NCBI GenBank assembly: GCA_031279525.1
Contig: JAITIH010000330.1
Coordinates: 1 to 7,237 of the forward strand
DNA: 7,237 nt
Source of the DNA: Deltaproteobacteria bacterium
GTDB taxonomy: Bacteria; Desulfobacterota; Desulfarculia; Adiutricales; Adiutricaceae
Direction: 5' to 3'
A program made the position numbers and the translations under genes. This document shows positions 5,881-7,237 of this stretch, in pieces. The notes below the pieces were generated by a model. It was given only the letters and a program-made list of their open reading frames with translations. It did not search any database and was not told the origin of the DNA. Each line of letters starts with the position of its first letter. Position 1 is the first letter of the stretch.

Positions 5881-6669
5881 CTAATAAGTGTTTATGTCGC
5901 GCAAGGACTGGTACCTTTCCACGTTGCGGGCCAACAAATCATGCGTTTTGGCGGCGTCCTTAATTTGGGCGGCGTGTTGGGTCTTTTTCTGGGTCACGCT
6001 ACGGATGAGGGTATTCGAGGCCTTGTCAGGCCGGTCCCTTTCCATGGCGATGACCTGGTCGTAAGTGCTGGCCGCTTGCTCCGAGCCATCCGAGTAGTTT
6101 TTCAGAATGGTCATGGCGTCGTTGCTCCCATCCTGGATTTCCTTGACCCTCTCCGCCAGCTCCGGTTGGGGAACGCGGCCGGCTTTGGCGTTTTTCGCTA
6201 AGAGCTTGTACTCTTTGTCGTAGCAGTTGTTGGCCATCTTCGCCGCGGCCACGGCCTGTTTCAGGTTGCCCACGTCCATGTCCATGGCCTGAATGTAGGT
6301 CCTAAACCGCTCGGCCTGATCCATGGCCTGGACCTCGCTGGAGATCAAATAGCCTAAGCCCGCCCCGGACAGACCGCCGGCTATGGCCCCCTTAGCGATT
6401 TCAGCCTTGTTGCCGCCGGACTGGCTGTAAGCGATGGCCGCTCCGGTTATCGCCCCGAAAATCGCGCCCGCCGCCGTGGCCTGGTTGACTTTCTTGGCGG
6501 CTTCTCGCAAATCGCCTATGGGCCGATAGCACTGGGGATAATGCTTGACGACCACGGTCTGCTTGCCCAGCTTCTGGCCTGCGCAACCGGACAAAACGGT
6601 GGCCGCCAACACAATGCCCATCGTCAGAGCCAATTGTTTTTTAGCCAAAGACATAATTTTGGAAATCAT
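5881..6669 (-). CDS. Glycine-zipper outer-membrane-type lipoprotein
   Basis: This 262-aa protein begins with a classic lipoprotein signal: basic n-region (MSLAKKQ), hydrophobic core, and lipobox LSGC with the lipidated Cys at residue 29. The next residue is Ala rather than Asp, which favours outer-membrane sorting by the rule known from enterobacteria. Residues about 65-110 form a glycine zipper of two small-residue helices (GAIFGAITGAAIAY and AIAGGLSGAGLGYLI) split by a QSGGNKAE turn. Residues about 115-262 are helical and charged, probably coiled-coil. Two further cysteines (C47, C149) could pair in the periplasm. The start at 6669 is supported by a strong AGGAGA site. Glycine-zipper segments in other proteins insert in or pack against membranes; a role as outer-membrane anchor or scaffold for the Srf proteins is inferred from neighbourhood only. 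The exact family is not recognised. Confidence 0.85.
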   Translation of the reverse strand: MISKIMSLAKKQLALTMGIVLAATVLSGCAGQKLGKQTVVVKHYPQCYRPIGDLREAAKKVNQATAAGAIFGAITGAAIAYSQSGGNKAEIAKGAIAGGLSGAGLGYLISSEVQAMDQAERFRTYIQAMDMDVGNLKQAVAAAKMANNCYDKEYKLLAKNAKAGRVPQPELAERVKEIQDGSNDAMTILKNYSDGSEQAASTYDQVIAMERDRPDKASNTLIRSVTQKKTQHAAQIKDAAKTHDLLARNVERYQSLRDINTY

Positions 6670-6675
6670 CTCAGT

Positions 6676-6681
6676 TCTCCT
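6676..6681 (-). promoter_or_regulatory. Strong Shine-Dalgarno site of the lipoprotein gene
   Basis: The minus strand reads AGGAGA at 6681-6676, six bases before the ATG at 6669. This near-consensus site selects this ATG over the in-frame Met codon 6 residues in, and contrasts with the absent or weak sites before the pseudoprotease and srfB. Confidence 0.7.
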
Positions 6682-6731
6682 GAAAATAACGTTAACGCTA
6701 TAGGACTAAATATATATTCAACGCAGAATAA
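6682..6731 (-). promoter_or_regulatory. AT-rich spacer upstream of the lipoprotein gene, possible promoter
   Basis: The 62-bp gap between the partial gene and the lipoprotein gene is AT-rich, with TTGAAT, TATATATT and TATAGC elements on the minus strand. TTGAAT and TATAGC are only 13 bp apart, too close for a standard sigma-70 promoter. There is no terminator-like hairpin after the upstream stop, so co-transcription with the upstream gene is equally possible. Confidence 0.25.
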
Positions 6732-7237
6732 TTAAGACATTCTACGAAATTCAATAGGAAAAACTGAACTATACTCGTCAAACTGAGTTAATTCGCATGC
6801 GGCCTGGGCCCCTTTCGGCGAATAAACGCAACGTAATGAGTAGCGAGGAAAGCCGTCCGCCTGGCCATCGCCGCAAGCGACGCTCGCCTGGGCGGTCAGG
6901 GTCAGGGCCTCTTCTAGGTAGGCGGCCTGAGCTGGGGCCGAGCAGCCTTCGCGGTCGCTCTCGCCTTTCACCGACATCGTGGCTTTACCGGTCGAACTTG
7001 CGTAACAAAACCCAAAGGCGGCCGACTGGCCGGAGTAAGCGTTTATAAACCCGCCAGGCCTAGACTCCCAGCAGCCGTTAAGGTAATCGAAATTCTCGGA
7101 CGAGGCGTCTTCCTTGGAAAAAATTAAACAAGACGAGCGCTGGCTCTGAAACTCGAGCCGGCGTTCGTTCAGATCCTCTTTAAGGTCGGCCAGACGTTTC
7201 TCCTTGTCGTCGAAAGCCGCGGCGTTAAGCCTTGGGG
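6732..7237 (-). CDS. C-terminal part of a second six-Cys GCW-domain protein (partial)
   Basis: An open frame enters from the right edge (first full codon at 7235) and ends with TAA at 6734-6732, giving 167 residues without a start. Residues 8-35 are highly charged and coiled-coil-like (FDDKEKRLADLKEDLNERR). From residue 50 a domain begins 'FDYLNGCWESRP' and carries cysteines at 55, 77, 98, 121, 136 and 147. Spacings are 22-21-23-15-11, against 22-24-23-13-12 in the SrfA-like protein, where the domain also starts with GCW plus D/E-S. An additional Cys is at 36. The two C-termini are therefore homologous by eye. Cysteine content suggests a periplasmic, disulfide-bonded domain. A Met at 6977 is inside the domain and is not the real start. 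The family of the full protein cannot be told because its N-terminus lies outside the window. Confidence 0.8.
   Translation of the reverse strand, partial: PRLNAAAFDDKEKRLADLKEDLNERRLEFQSQRSSCLIFSKEDASSENFDYLNGCWESRPGGFINAYSGQSAAFGFCYASSTGKATMSVKGESDREGCSAPAQAAYLEEALTLTAQASVACGDGQADGFPRYSLRCVYSPKGAQAACELTQFDEYSSVFPIEFRRMS

Noticed and set aside
5751..6201. Plus-strand open frames (5751-5963 and 5851-6201) over the intergenic stem-loops and the lipoprotein 3' end
   Set aside because: They cover hairpin DNA and the antisense of a convincing lipoprotein gene. The products are low-complexity basic or lack any domain.
6732..6977. A standalone 81-aa protein starting at the ATG at 6977
   Set aside because: The frame stays open upstream to the window edge, and three of the six conserved domain cysteines' segments, including GCW, lie before this Met. 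It is the tail of a longer gene.

Overview
This window looks like part of a Gram-negative chromosome. It encodes a lipobox outer-membrane-type lipoprotein, two single-pass inner-membrane proteins with predicted periplasmic domains, and a SrfB-family actin/Hsp70-like ATPase. Base composition is moderately GC-rich. Nothing in the sequence fixes the species; a proteobacterium or Desulfobacterota member is compatible but not proven. There are no rRNA or tRNA genes, transposases, CRISPR arrays or phage genes.

All genes lie on the minus strand, so transcription runs from high to low coordinates. In that order they are: (1) the 3' part of a gene entering from the right edge (7235-6732), with a coiled-coil-like stretch and a six-cysteine 'GCW' domain; (2) a 262-aa glycine-zipper lipoprotein (6669-5881), followed by a likely intrinsic terminator; (3) a 287-bp intergenic region with several GC-rich stem-loops and an AT-rich leader; (4) a membrane-anchored trypsin-fold protein whose catalytic His and Ser positions are both Arg (5593-4619); (5) an SrfA-like protein with a cytoplasmic N-terminal region, a Pro/Lys repeat linker, one membrane segment and the same six-cysteine GCW domain (4579-3440); (6) SrfB (3270-85); and (7) the first 19 codons of another gene (57-1), by synteny probably srfC.

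The most reliable family identification is SrfB, from its phosphate-1, phosphate-2 and adenosine motifs. Its position next to an SrfA-like gene supports an srfAB(C)-type locus. The family name comes from Salmonella SsrB-regulated factors; the molecular function is still poorly defined.

The added partners are the notable part. Here the Srf core sits with a pseudoprotease, a glycine-zipper lipoprotein and a second protein sharing the SrfA periplasmic domain. A reasonable but inferred model is an envelope-spanning assembly: SrfB as cytosolic ATPase, SrfA linking cytosol and periplasm, the pseudoprotease and GCW domains acting as periplasmic binding modules, and the lipoprotein at the outer membrane.
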